A stretch of 31,180 bases of DNA, from NCBI GenBank assembly GCA_900759045.1, contig CAAETU010000060.1:1-31180 (forward strand). Reading direction: 5' to 3'. How positions within the stretch are numbered: position 1 is the first letter of the stretch; every line of letters begins with the position of its first letter. Source of the DNA: an uncultured Collinsella sp. Its GTDB lineage: Bacteria; Actinomycetota; Coriobacteriia; Coriobacteriales; Coriobacteriaceae. The notes under the pieces are model-generated. The model was not told the DNA's origin and did not search any database. It saw nothing but the letters and a program-made list of their open reading frames with translations. A program made the translations under genes and the position numbers. Below, in pieces: positions 20,184 to 26,742 of the stretch.

Positions 20184-20971
20184 TGGAAAAACCGCACATC
20201 GATACAGCTTTTGTTGAAGTGCCGGCCGACCTTGCGTCGCCGGCGCTTTACCGTGTCGATGCTGCCCACCACCCTCGTGTCGACCGTGCCGAGATGCTGC
20301 GCTACCTGGGCTACGGAGGTCAGCAGATTGAGCCCGAGCTGTCGCAGCGTATTGAGCTTGTCGTTGAACGTTTGGAACTGGACATTGAGCCCCGTGGCGT
20401 GCGACGCGTGTTTGCCGTCGATGCCACGGGCGTCGACGAGCAGGGCGAGCCTTGCATCCGCCTGGTCGGCGCCAACGTTGAGCTGCGCGGCCGCGATATC
20501 TATCGCCACCTCAAAGACGCCCGCTTTGCCGCACTCATGGCATGCACCCTCGGCATGGACGCCGAGCGTCGCCTGCGAACCACGGGAGCCCAGCAGCCCC
20601 TAGAGGGAGCCGTGCTCGACGCCGCATGCTCTGCCTATGTAGAAGCCGCCATCGAGCAGATGGACCAACAGGTCAAGGCTGCGGCCGCCGCACACGGACT
20701 CGCCGGCAACTGGCGCTTCAGCCCCGGCTACGGCGACTGCCCGCTTACGGCCCAGCGCTCAATCGTGGCTGCGCTCAACGCCACGCGGCTCATCGGGCTT
20801 ACCGTCACACCTACCAGCCTGCTCATGCCCACCAAGAGCGTGACCGCGGTGATCGGCCTGTTTGACGGCGAGGTCCACGACGCCCAGAGCCGCCCCACCT
20901 GCAATATCTGCCGCATGCGCGAGCACTGCCGCTTCCGCGCCGCCCACACCACCTGCTATTCCAGCCATTAG
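20183..20971 (+). CDS. Stand-alone methionine synthase reactivation domain protein
   Basis: A 262-residue protein matching the activation domain (Met_synt_B12) that is normally the C-terminal quarter of MetH. In MetH this domain binds S-adenosylmethionine and remethylates cob(II)alamin after accidental oxidation. Supporting motifs are RFSPGYGDCPLTAQ (the family's FSPGYGxCP signature), TVTPTSLLMPTKSVTAVIGL and a C-terminal cysteine cluster C-N-I-C-x5-C. It starts one base inside the metF stop and is followed 10 bases later by a metH lacking exactly this domain, so the two proteins together replace full-length MetH. A flavodoxin-like reductant would be needed; none is in this operon. The cysteine cluster suggests a metal or cluster site, which is inference. 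Confidence 0.88.
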   Translation: MEKPHIDTAFVEVPADLASPALYRVDAAHHPRVDRAEMLRYLGYGGQQIEPELSQRIELVVERLELDIEPRGVRRVFAVDATGVDEQGEPCIRLVGANVELRGRDIYRHLKDARFAALMACTLGMDAERRLRTTGAQQPLEGAVLDAACSAYVEAAIEQMDQQVKAAAAAHGLAGNWRFSPGYGDCPLTAQRSIVAALNATRLIGLTVTPTSLLMPTKSVTAVIGLFDGEVHDAQSRPTCNICRMREHCRFRAAHTTCYSSH

Positions 20972-20981
20972 GAGCTCATTG

Positions 20982-23540
20982 ATGTTTACTCCGCTTGTCA
21001 CCCATGATCTGGACGGTGCCGCGCTGGCGGCGCCCGTTGATGCCGCACGCCGTAATGGCACTGCATACAAGACGCGCACAATCGACGACCTTCGCATTAA
21101 GGACGATCGCCTGCGCGCCGCCATCGAGGGCACGGGGCACCTGCTGTTCGACGGCGGCATGGGCACCATGCTGCAGGCTGCCGGCATGAAGGCCGGCGCC
21201 CTGCCCGAGCTGCTCAACTTTGATGAGCCCCAGGTCATTACCGACATTCAGCGCCAATACGTCGAGGCCGGCTGCGACGTGATCACCGCCAACACCTTTG
21301 GCGCCAACGCCCACAAGCTCGACGGCGCCGCCACCGTGGCAGATGTCTTTGCCGCCGCTGTCGCCTGCGCCCGCGAGGCCGGCGCCCGCTACGTCGCCGG
21401 CGATATCGGCCCCATCGGCGCGCTGCTTCGCCCCTTGGGCACCCTGAGCTTCGACGAGGCCTATGACCTCTTTGCCGAGGAGGTGCGCGCCGGCGTCGAC
21501 GCGGGCGTGGACCTCTTTATTATCGAGACCATGACCGACCTTGCCGAGATCAAGGCGGCCGTCCTCGCCTGCCGCGAGAACTCCGACCTGCCCGTCTTTG
21601 CCACCATGACCTTTGAGGAAGACGGCCGCACCTTCTTGGGAACGAGCCCCGAGGTCGCCGCCATCACGCTCGACGCCATCGGCGCCGACGTTTTGGGTAT
21701 CAACTGCAGCCAGGGCCCGGCCGAGCTCCGAGGGCTCGCCGCACGTATGCTCACCGTTACCGACAAGCCCGTTATGGTGCAGGCTAACGCGGGACTGCCC
21801 CGCGTGGACGACGACGGCAATACCGTCTTTGATATCCAGGCCCCCGAATACGCCGAGGCCGTCGCCGGCATGATCGAGGACGGCGTGAGCGTCGTGGGCG
21901 GCTGCTGCGGAACCACGCCGGCGCATATGGCGGCCTTGCGCACGCTTATCGACAACCACACGCCCAGCCCGCGCCGCCGCAAGCCCAGCATGTCGGTCAC
22001 GAGCGCCCAGACGGTCGTGGACCTTCCCTGTGACGGCCACAAAATCGCCGTCATCGGCGAGCGCATCAATCCCACCGGCAAAAAGCGCCTGCAACAGGCC
22101 CTGCGCGACGGCGACCTGGACTACGTCGTGAGCCAGGGCATCAGCCAGCAGGAACAGGGCGCCGACATCCTGGACGTCAACGTGGGCCTGCCCGAGATCG
22201 ACGAGGTCAAGATCATCCAGCAGGCGACCGAGCAGCTCCAGGGCTCCACGCTGCTGCCGCTGCAGATCGACTCCACCGACCCCGCAGCCGTCGAGGCAGC
22301 CGTGCGCCGCTACGCCGGCAAGCCCATCATCAACTCGGTCAATGGCAAACAGCAAATCATGGATGAGATCTTTCCGCTGGTCGCCCATTACGGCACCAAC
22401 GTCGTCGGCCTCACGCTCGATGAAGGCGGCATCCCCGATACCGCCGAAGCTCGCTTCGCCATCGCCGAGCGCATCGTGGCCGAGGCCGCCCGCTACGGTA
22501 TCGGCCCGGACCGCATCCTCATCGACTGTCTGGTCATGACCGCCTCGACCAATCAACGCCAGGCCGAACAGATCCTGCGCGCCATGTCCCTGTGCAAGGA
22601 GCGTCTGGGCGTCAAATGCGCGCTCGGCGTGTCGAACATCAGCTTTGGTCTGCCTGCCCGCCCGCTGCTGGGCTCGGTCTTTTTGGCTGCCGCTTTTGGC
22701 GCGGGCCTGGACGCCCCCATCATGAACCCGGGCTCCAAGCGCTTTATGGATACCGTCTACAGCTATCGCGTGCTGAGCGTTGAGGACGAGGGCTCGACCG
22801 GATACATCGAGCGCTACGCCGGCTGGACCGATCCGTACAAGATCGCCGCGAATCCGGCGGCGGCTCAGGCGGTATCGACCGACGCCGCGCCCGCTGCTGG
22901 CACCACCGGCACCGACGGCAACGACGACCCGATTCGTCGCATGGTCGTCTCGGGCCGCAAGGGCGAAATCGCGGCCGAGACCGAGCGTCTGCTGGCAGAT
23001 CACGACGCCATGGACCTCATCAACAATCACTTTATCCCCGCCCTCGACGAGGTTGGCGTCCTCTTTGACCAGGGCAAGTTCTTCTTGCCGCAGCTTATGG
23101 CCTCGGCCGAGGCCGCGCGTGTGGGCTTTGACACCATCAAGCGCCTGATGCCCGCCGGCGAGATTGCCGACAAGGGCAAGATCTGCGTGGCCACCGTTAA
23201 AGGCGATATCCACGACATCGGTAAGAACATCGTCAAGATGCTGCTCGATAACTACGGCTACACCGTCTTTGACCTAGGCCGCGACGTCGACCCGCAAGAG
23301 GTACTCAAGACCGTACGGGAGCGCGACATTAAGCTCGTCGGCCTCTCGGCGCTTATGACCACCACGGTCGTCGCTATGGAGGAGACCATCAAGTTGCTCC
23401 ATGCCGAGGTTCCGGGCGTCAAGATCATCGTAGGTGGCGCCGTGCTCACCCCCGAATACGCCAAGCAGATCGGCGCGGACTACTACGCCAAGGATGCCGC
23501 CGAAAGTGCGCGCATCGCCGAAGAGGTCTTTGGGCAGTAA
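20982..23540 (+). CDS. metH: Cobalamin-dependent methionine synthase, without the activation domain
   Basis: An 852-residue enzyme that transfers the methyl group of 5-methyl-THF to homocysteine through cobalamin. Domains in order: an unusual leader of about 50 residues; homocysteine-binding barrel (LLFDGGMGTMLQ at 54-65; Zn ligands Cys242 in INCSQGP and Cys308/309 in GGCCGTTP); pterin-binding barrel from VIGERINPTGKKRL (about 357); an Ala/Thr-rich linker; B12-binding cap; and the Rossmann domain with D742-I-H744-D-I-G, where His744 is the lower cobalt ligand. E. coli MetH has about 1227 residues; the missing part is the activation domain encoded by the upstream gene. ATG 20982 has TAGGAG 6 bases upstream. 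It is the last gene of the operon, followed by a 13-bp hairpin. Confidence 0.95.
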   Translation: MFTPLVTHDLDGAALAAPVDAARRNGTAYKTRTIDDLRIKDDRLRAAIEGTGHLLFDGGMGTMLQAAGMKAGALPELLNFDEPQVITDIQRQYVEAGCDVITANTFGANAHKLDGAATVADVFAAAVACAREAGARYVAGDIGPIGALLRPLGTLSFDEAYDLFAEEVRAGVDAGVDLFIIETMTDLAEIKAAVLACRENSDLPVFATMTFEEDGRTFLGTSPEVAAITLDAIGADVLGINCSQGPAELRGLAARMLTVTDKPVMVQANAGLPRVDDDGNTVFDIQAPEYAEAVAGMIEDGVSVVGGCCGTTPAHMAALRTLIDNHTPSPRRRKPSMSVTSAQTVVDLPCDGHKIAVIGERINPTGKKRLQQALRDGDLDYVVSQGISQQEQGADILDVNVGLPEIDEVKIIQQATEQLQGSTLLPLQIDSTDPAAVEAAVRRYAGKPIINSVNGKQQIMDEIFPLVAHYGTNVVGLTLDEGGIPDTAEARFAIAERIVAEAARYGIGPDRILIDCLVMTASTNQRQAEQILRAMSLCKERLGVKCALGVSNISFGLPARPLLGSVFLAAAFGAGLDAPIMNPGSKRFMDTVYSYRVLSVEDEGSTGYIERYAGWTDPYKIAANPAAAQAVSTDAAPAAGTTGTDGNDDPIRRMVVSGRKGEIAAETERLLADHDAMDLINNHFIPALDEVGVLFDQGKFFLPQLMASAEAARVGFDTIKRLMPAGEIADKGKICVATVKGDIHDIGKNIVKMLLDNYGYTVFDLGRDVDPQEVLKTVRERDIKLVGLSALMTTTVVAMEETIKLLHAEVPGVKIIVGGAVLTPEYAKQIGADYYAKDAAESARIAEEVFGQ

Positions 23541-23565
23541 CACAACGGAAACAACCGAGCACCAA

Positions 23566-23603
23566 AACGTGCCGCACGCGCCACTTGGCACGTGCGGCAC
23601 GTT
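23566..23603. terminator. Strong hairpin after metH
   Basis: AACGTGCCGCACG (23566-23578) pairs perfectly over 13 bp with CGTGCGGCACGTT (23591-23603), with a 12-base loop. There is no T-run on the plus side (TTAGAATAG follows); a T4 follows on the minus strand. It may end metH messages weakly. Its right edge also touches a TAGAAT that could be a -10 for the next gene. Confidence 0.55.
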
Positions 23604-23648
23604 AGAATAGATAAGGCTATGCTCGTTTTGGCAGATAGGAGTGCAAGG

Positions 23649-25013
23649 ATGGCGATCACGCCCGCAGAAATCGCGGAAACCCGCGGCATGGTTGAGGAGC
23701 AGAACCTCGACATCAGGACCATCACCATGGGTGTTTCGCTCATGGGTTGCGGCGACGAGAGCCTCGACCGCATGTGCACGAAGATCTACGACCACGTGAC
23801 GCACACGGCTGAGCACTTGGTCGAGACCGCCGAGAACCTCGAGCGCGAGTACGGTATCCCCATCGTCAACAAGCGCGTTTCCGTCACCCCGGTGGCGCAG
23901 ATCGCCGCATGCTGCAAGGATGAGGACCTCACCCCCATCGCGCATGCCCTCGACCGCGCGGCCGAGACGCTCGGCATCGATTACCTGGGCGGCTTCTCCG
24001 CGCTCGTTCAGAAGGGCATCGGCGACGCCGACCGCCGCGTCATCCAGTCCATCCCCCAGGCGCTCGCTACCACCAGCCGCGTCTGCTCCAGCGTCAACGT
24101 CGCCAGCCTGCGTGCCGGCATCAACATGGACGCCGTGCTCATGGCCGCCCAGACCATCATCGATGCCGCCAAGCTTACGGCAGATGAGGATTCCGTTGGC
24201 GCCTCCAAGTTTGTCTGCTTTGCCAACATGGTCGAGGACTCCCCGTTTATGGCGGGCGCCGTCCACGGCGGTGGCGAGGCCGACGCCGTCATCAACGTAG
24301 GCGTCTCGGGCCCCGGCGTTATGGCGGCAGCCCTGGAGAAGCTGCCCGACTCCGCCTCGATGATGGAAGTCGCCGAGAAGATTAAGCAGACCGCCTTTAA
24401 GATCACCCGTGCCGGCGAGCTCATGAGCCGCGAGGCCGCCCATCGACTGGGTGTCGAGAAGGGCATCGTCGACCTGTCGCTGGCGCCTACGCCCGCCATT
24501 GGCGACTCCGTTGCTCGCATCCTCGAGATTATCGGTGTGGGCACCTGCGGTGGCCCGGGCACGACCTGCGCGCTCGCCATGCTCAACGACGCCGTCAAGA
24601 AGGGCGGCGTCATGGCCAGTTCCAGCGTCGGTGGCCTCTCGGGCGCCTTTATCCCCGTGTCCGAAGACGCCGGCATGATCGCCGCCGTCGAGGCCGGCGC
24701 GCTTTCGCTCGAGAAGCTCGAGGCCATGACCTGCGTGTGCTCCGTCGGCCTGGACATGATCGCCATCCCCGGCGACACCCCGGTCGAGACCATCGCCGGC
24801 ATCATCGCCGACGAGATGGCCATCGGCGTCATCAACAATAAGACCACGGCCGTGCGCGTGATTCCCGCCATCGGCAAGGGCGTGGGCGACTGCGTCGAGT
24901 ACGGCGGCCTGTTTGGCCGTGCGCCCATCATGCCGGTGAACCCCAACGCCGGCACCGTGCTTGCCCACCGTGGTGGACGCTTCCCGGCACCGCTGAACTC
25001 GCTGAAGAACTAG
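23649..25013 (+). CDS. UPF0210 (DUF711) family protein
   Basis: A 454-residue conserved protein, the normal length of the PFL/UPF0210 family (about 450). Members are widespread in anaerobes and Firmicutes, have a glycyl-radical-enzyme-like fold without the radical machinery, and have no established reaction. Visible are the N-terminal ITPAEIAETRGMVEEQNLDI, the glycine-rich AGAVHGGGEADAVINVGVSG, GVGTCGGPGTTCALAMLND and the C-terminal LAHRGGRFPAPLNSLKN typical of the family. ATG 23649 has AGGAG 7 bases upstream; the open frame extends 19 codons into the metH hairpin. In many genomes an ACT-domain UPF0237 gene precedes it. Here it does not, since metH lies upstream. Confidence 0.9.
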   Translation: MAITPAEIAETRGMVEEQNLDIRTITMGVSLMGCGDESLDRMCTKIYDHVTHTAEHLVETAENLEREYGIPIVNKRVSVTPVAQIAACCKDEDLTPIAHALDRAAETLGIDYLGGFSALVQKGIGDADRRVIQSIPQALATTSRVCSSVNVASLRAGINMDAVLMAAQTIIDAAKLTADEDSVGASKFVCFANMVEDSPFMAGAVHGGGEADAVINVGVSGPGVMAAALEKLPDSASMMEVAEKIKQTAFKITRAGELMSREAAHRLGVEKGIVDLSLAPTPAIGDSVARILEIIGVGTCGGPGTTCALAMLNDAVKKGGVMASSSVGGLSGAFIPVSEDAGMIAAVEAGALSLEKLEAMTCVCSVGLDMIAIPGDTPVETIAGIIADEMAIGVINNKTTAVRVIPAIGKGVGDCVEYGGLFGRAPIMPVNPNAGTVLAHRGGRFPAPLNSLKN

Positions 25014-25029
25014 CTGAGGGTTCGGGCGA

Positions 25030-25171
25030 GGAGCCCCGCCGCCGGGCGGCAGACATATAAGGTCGCCTGCTCGGACAGTCCTGACTCGCACGGAGAGCAC
25101 ATTAAGTGCTCTCCGGCTCGTGCGGAACTCGCGATCGACCTTATATGTCTGCCGCCCGGCGGCGGGGCTCC
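25030..25171. repeat. 142-base nested palindrome with perfect 36-bp arms
   Basis: The outer arms 25030-25065 (starts GGAGCCCCGCC, ends ATATAAGGTCG) and 25136-25171 are exact reverse complements over 36 bases. Inside, CGCAC (25087-25091) pairs with GTGCG (25120-25124), and GGAGAGCAC (25092-25100) pairs with GTGCTCTCC (25106-25114) around ATTAA. The only unpaired parts are the flanks of the inner hairpin. No reading frame is inside. It starts 16 bases after the UPF0210 stop, so as RNA it would end that transcript in a very large stem. It resembles a MITE-like or REP/BIME-like element; no obvious target duplication is visible. Confidence 0.9.
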
Positions 25172-25285
25172 CGCACATCTCAACCTTGGCTGGGTTCTGG
25201 CTCAGTGGCAGTCGCTTCGCTTCTGCCCGCCTTTGCTGGTACGACAGTTTGGCGTTGGATCGGTTCTTTCTGATATATGCTGGTT

Positions 25286-25317
25286 GCGGCTCTTCTTTTG
25301 GGAGGGGCCGCTTTTTT
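25286..25317 (+). terminator. Terminator-like hairpin upstream of the methyltransferase start
   Basis: GCGGC (25286-25290) pairs with GCCGC (25307-25311), extended by TCTTC/GAGGG with wobble pairs, followed by TTTTTT (25312-25317). The ribosome-binding site TAGGAGG begins 6 bases later, so this hairpin acts either on transcripts entering from upstream or as a leader attenuator. Confidence 0.65.
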
Positions 25318-25336
25318 GTTGCTAGGAGGTTGGCCC

Positions 25337-26224
25337 GTGGTTGATGGGGATGCTCGCTCTGAGCTTCTTTCTGCTGATTGGAATGGCGAATGGATGCGTC
25401 TGCAGGCCGCTCGGCATCGGGCTGATGATTCTTTTGAGTGGGATAAGCGGGCTCGGCATTTTCGTCCACTGGAGACTGCCCCGTATGCTCGGGATTTTAT
25501 AAAGCTGTTGGCGCTTGAGCCTGGTGAGTCGGTGCTCGATATGGGGTGTGGGGCTGGGTCGATTGCTATTCCGCTTGCTCAGGCTGGGCATTCCGTAATT
25601 GCTGCCGACTTCTCTCCTGCTATGTTGGGCACGCTTGATGCTGGCATTGAGTACTATGGGCTCGAGGATTGCATTACACCGCTTGAGCTTGCTTGGGATG
25701 ATGATTGGGATTTGGTTGGACCGGTCGCAAAAGCGGTGGATGTTGCCTTTGCCAGTCGCTCTGTCACCACGACCAACCTAAAAGGCGCACTTGCCAAGCT
25801 TGATCGAACGGCTCGTCGGCGTTGTGCCGTTACGATGGTCGCCAACTCGAGCCCGCGTTATGACCTGCACTTGATGAATGCCATCGGCGCCTCGGTTACC
25901 TGCAGCAATGGTTTTGTGTACGCCTTTAACATCCTTATTCAGATGGGTGCACTGCCACAGGTCACGTATTTTGAATCACCCCGCCGCGACACCTTCGATA
26001 GTCTCGAGGCAGGCGTGGCAGACTTTTCTCGCATGCTCGAGCACGGCAACGAGGACAAGATCGACCGCCTGCGCAACTATATCGCCCACCACATGATCGA
26101 GAACCCGCATGCCGGTGAGCCGGGATCCAAGGGCGTACCGCAGGGACGCTACATGCTCGACCACATCCGCAAAGTCCGATGGGCGTTTATCGCCTGGGAG
26201 CCGGTCTCCGTACCCCGCCCGTAG
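25337..26224 (+). CDS. Class I SAM-dependent methyltransferase
   Basis: A 295-residue soluble methyltransferase. Motif I VLDMGCGAGSIAIPLAQAG (about 85-103), then VIAADFSPAML for the adenosine-binding acidic strand end. The C-terminal half (GFVYAFNILIQMGALPQVTYF, ARRRCAVTMVANSS) fits the class I fold, but the substrate cannot be told. GTG 25337 is chosen because TAGGAGG lies 7 bases upstream; an ATG at 25277 would put a hydrophobic run through the hairpin 25286-25317. Base use is odd: roughly the first 140-170 codons favour T- and G-ending codons (GCT, GGT, CTT, GAT), whereas the rest uses the C-ending codons typical of the window, which suggests a mosaic or recently acquired 5' part. No coupling to yhbY is evident. 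Confidence 0.85.
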   Translation: MVDGDARSELLSADWNGEWMRLQAARHRADDSFEWDKRARHFRPLETAPYARDFIKLLALEPGESVLDMGCGAGSIAIPLAQAGHSVIAADFSPAMLGTLDAGIEYYGLEDCITPLELAWDDDWDLVGPVAKAVDVAFASRSVTTTNLKGALAKLDRTARRRCAVTMVANSSPRYDLHLMNAIGASVTCSNGFVYAFNILIQMGALPQVTYFESPRRDTFDSLEAGVADFSRMLEHGNEDKIDRLRNYIAHHMIENPHAGEPGSKGVPQGRYMLDHIRKVRWAFIAWEPVSVPRP

Positions 26225-26382
26225 CCCATCTAAAGCTTGCATCGTCTTCCCGCCCGGCATCCGCATTCTTTGCGAACTGGGCAAACGCGCTCCACACCAC
26301 GCCGTTCCTGCGCTATCGTGGGACAGCTCACGTAGATTAAGGCCCCATTGCGGGGCGCCCCATACATAGAAAGCGAGAACCC

Positions 26383-26682
26383 ATGGCACTGACAGGAGCC
26401 CAGGTCAAGCAGCTTCGCAGCATGGCCCATCACCTCAACCCCGCCATCATCATCGGTAAGTCCGATGTCAACGAGGGCACCGTCGAGCAGACGGTCGCCT
26501 ACCTGGAGAAGCACGAGCTCGTTAAGTGCTCCGTGCTGGACGGCTCCAGCCTTTCTGCCCGCGAGGCCGCCGAGGAGCTCGCCGAGCGCTGCCACGCCGA
26601 CGTCGTTCAGGTTATCGGCCGCAAGTTCTCGCTGTATCGCGAGTCCTCGCGCAAGGATATCGAGAAAATCAAGCTCGTCTAA
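26383..26682 (+). CDS. yhbY: YhbY-type CRM-domain RNA-binding protein
   Basis: A 99-residue protein that is one CRM domain: LTGAQVKQLRSMAHHLNPAIIIGKSDVNEGTV with the GxxG-like loop IIGKSD, then ELVKCSVL, and the closing VVQVIGRKFSLYRESS. The family associates with the 50S ribosomal precursor and assists assembly. Length is normal (about 97). ATG 26383 has a weak AGCGAG-type site; a small GCCCC/GGGGC hairpin (26342-26356) lies in its leader. It is followed by a strong terminator, so it is monocistronic or the last gene of its unit. Confidence 0.93.
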   Translation: MALTGAQVKQLRSMAHHLNPAIIIGKSDVNEGTVEQTVAYLEKHELVKCSVLDGSSLSAREAAEELAERCHADVVQVIGRKFSLYRESSRKDIEKIKLV

Positions 26683-26709
26683 AACCGACTGGCCATACCG
26701 AGTAGCCTG

Positions 26710-26742
26710 CGGGCGTCCGATTGATTCGGGCGCCCGTTTTTT
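26710..26742 (+). terminator. Intrinsic terminator of yhbY
   Basis: CGGGCGTCCGA and TCGGGCGCCCG arms (11 bp with one T·G pair) are followed by TTTTTT (26737-26742). The T-run overlaps the stop codon of the converging regulator gene. Confidence 0.92.

Larger units (their letters stand above)
25014..25336. other. 323-base gap holding a giant palindrome and an attenuator
   Basis: No gene. 25030-25171 is a nested inverted repeat. 25172-25285 is plain sequence with one small GGCAG/CTGCC stem and a TGATATATG that might be a -10 near 25271. 25286-25317 is a terminator-like hairpin directly ahead of the methyltransferase ribosome-binding site. Confidence 0.6.

Noticed and set aside
20976..23213. 745-codon minus-strand frame opposite metH
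   Set aside because: Same antisense composition; no motif and no ribosome-binding site; metH is certain.
25277..25336. ATG 25277 as the methyltransferase start (giving a hydrophobic N-terminus)
   Set aside because: The extra codons are translated terminator-hairpin sequence; GTG 25337 has a near-perfect ribosome-binding site.
23274..25469. 731-codon minus-strand frame opposite UPF0210
   Set aside because: Runs through the giant palindrome and into three other genes; antisense artefact.
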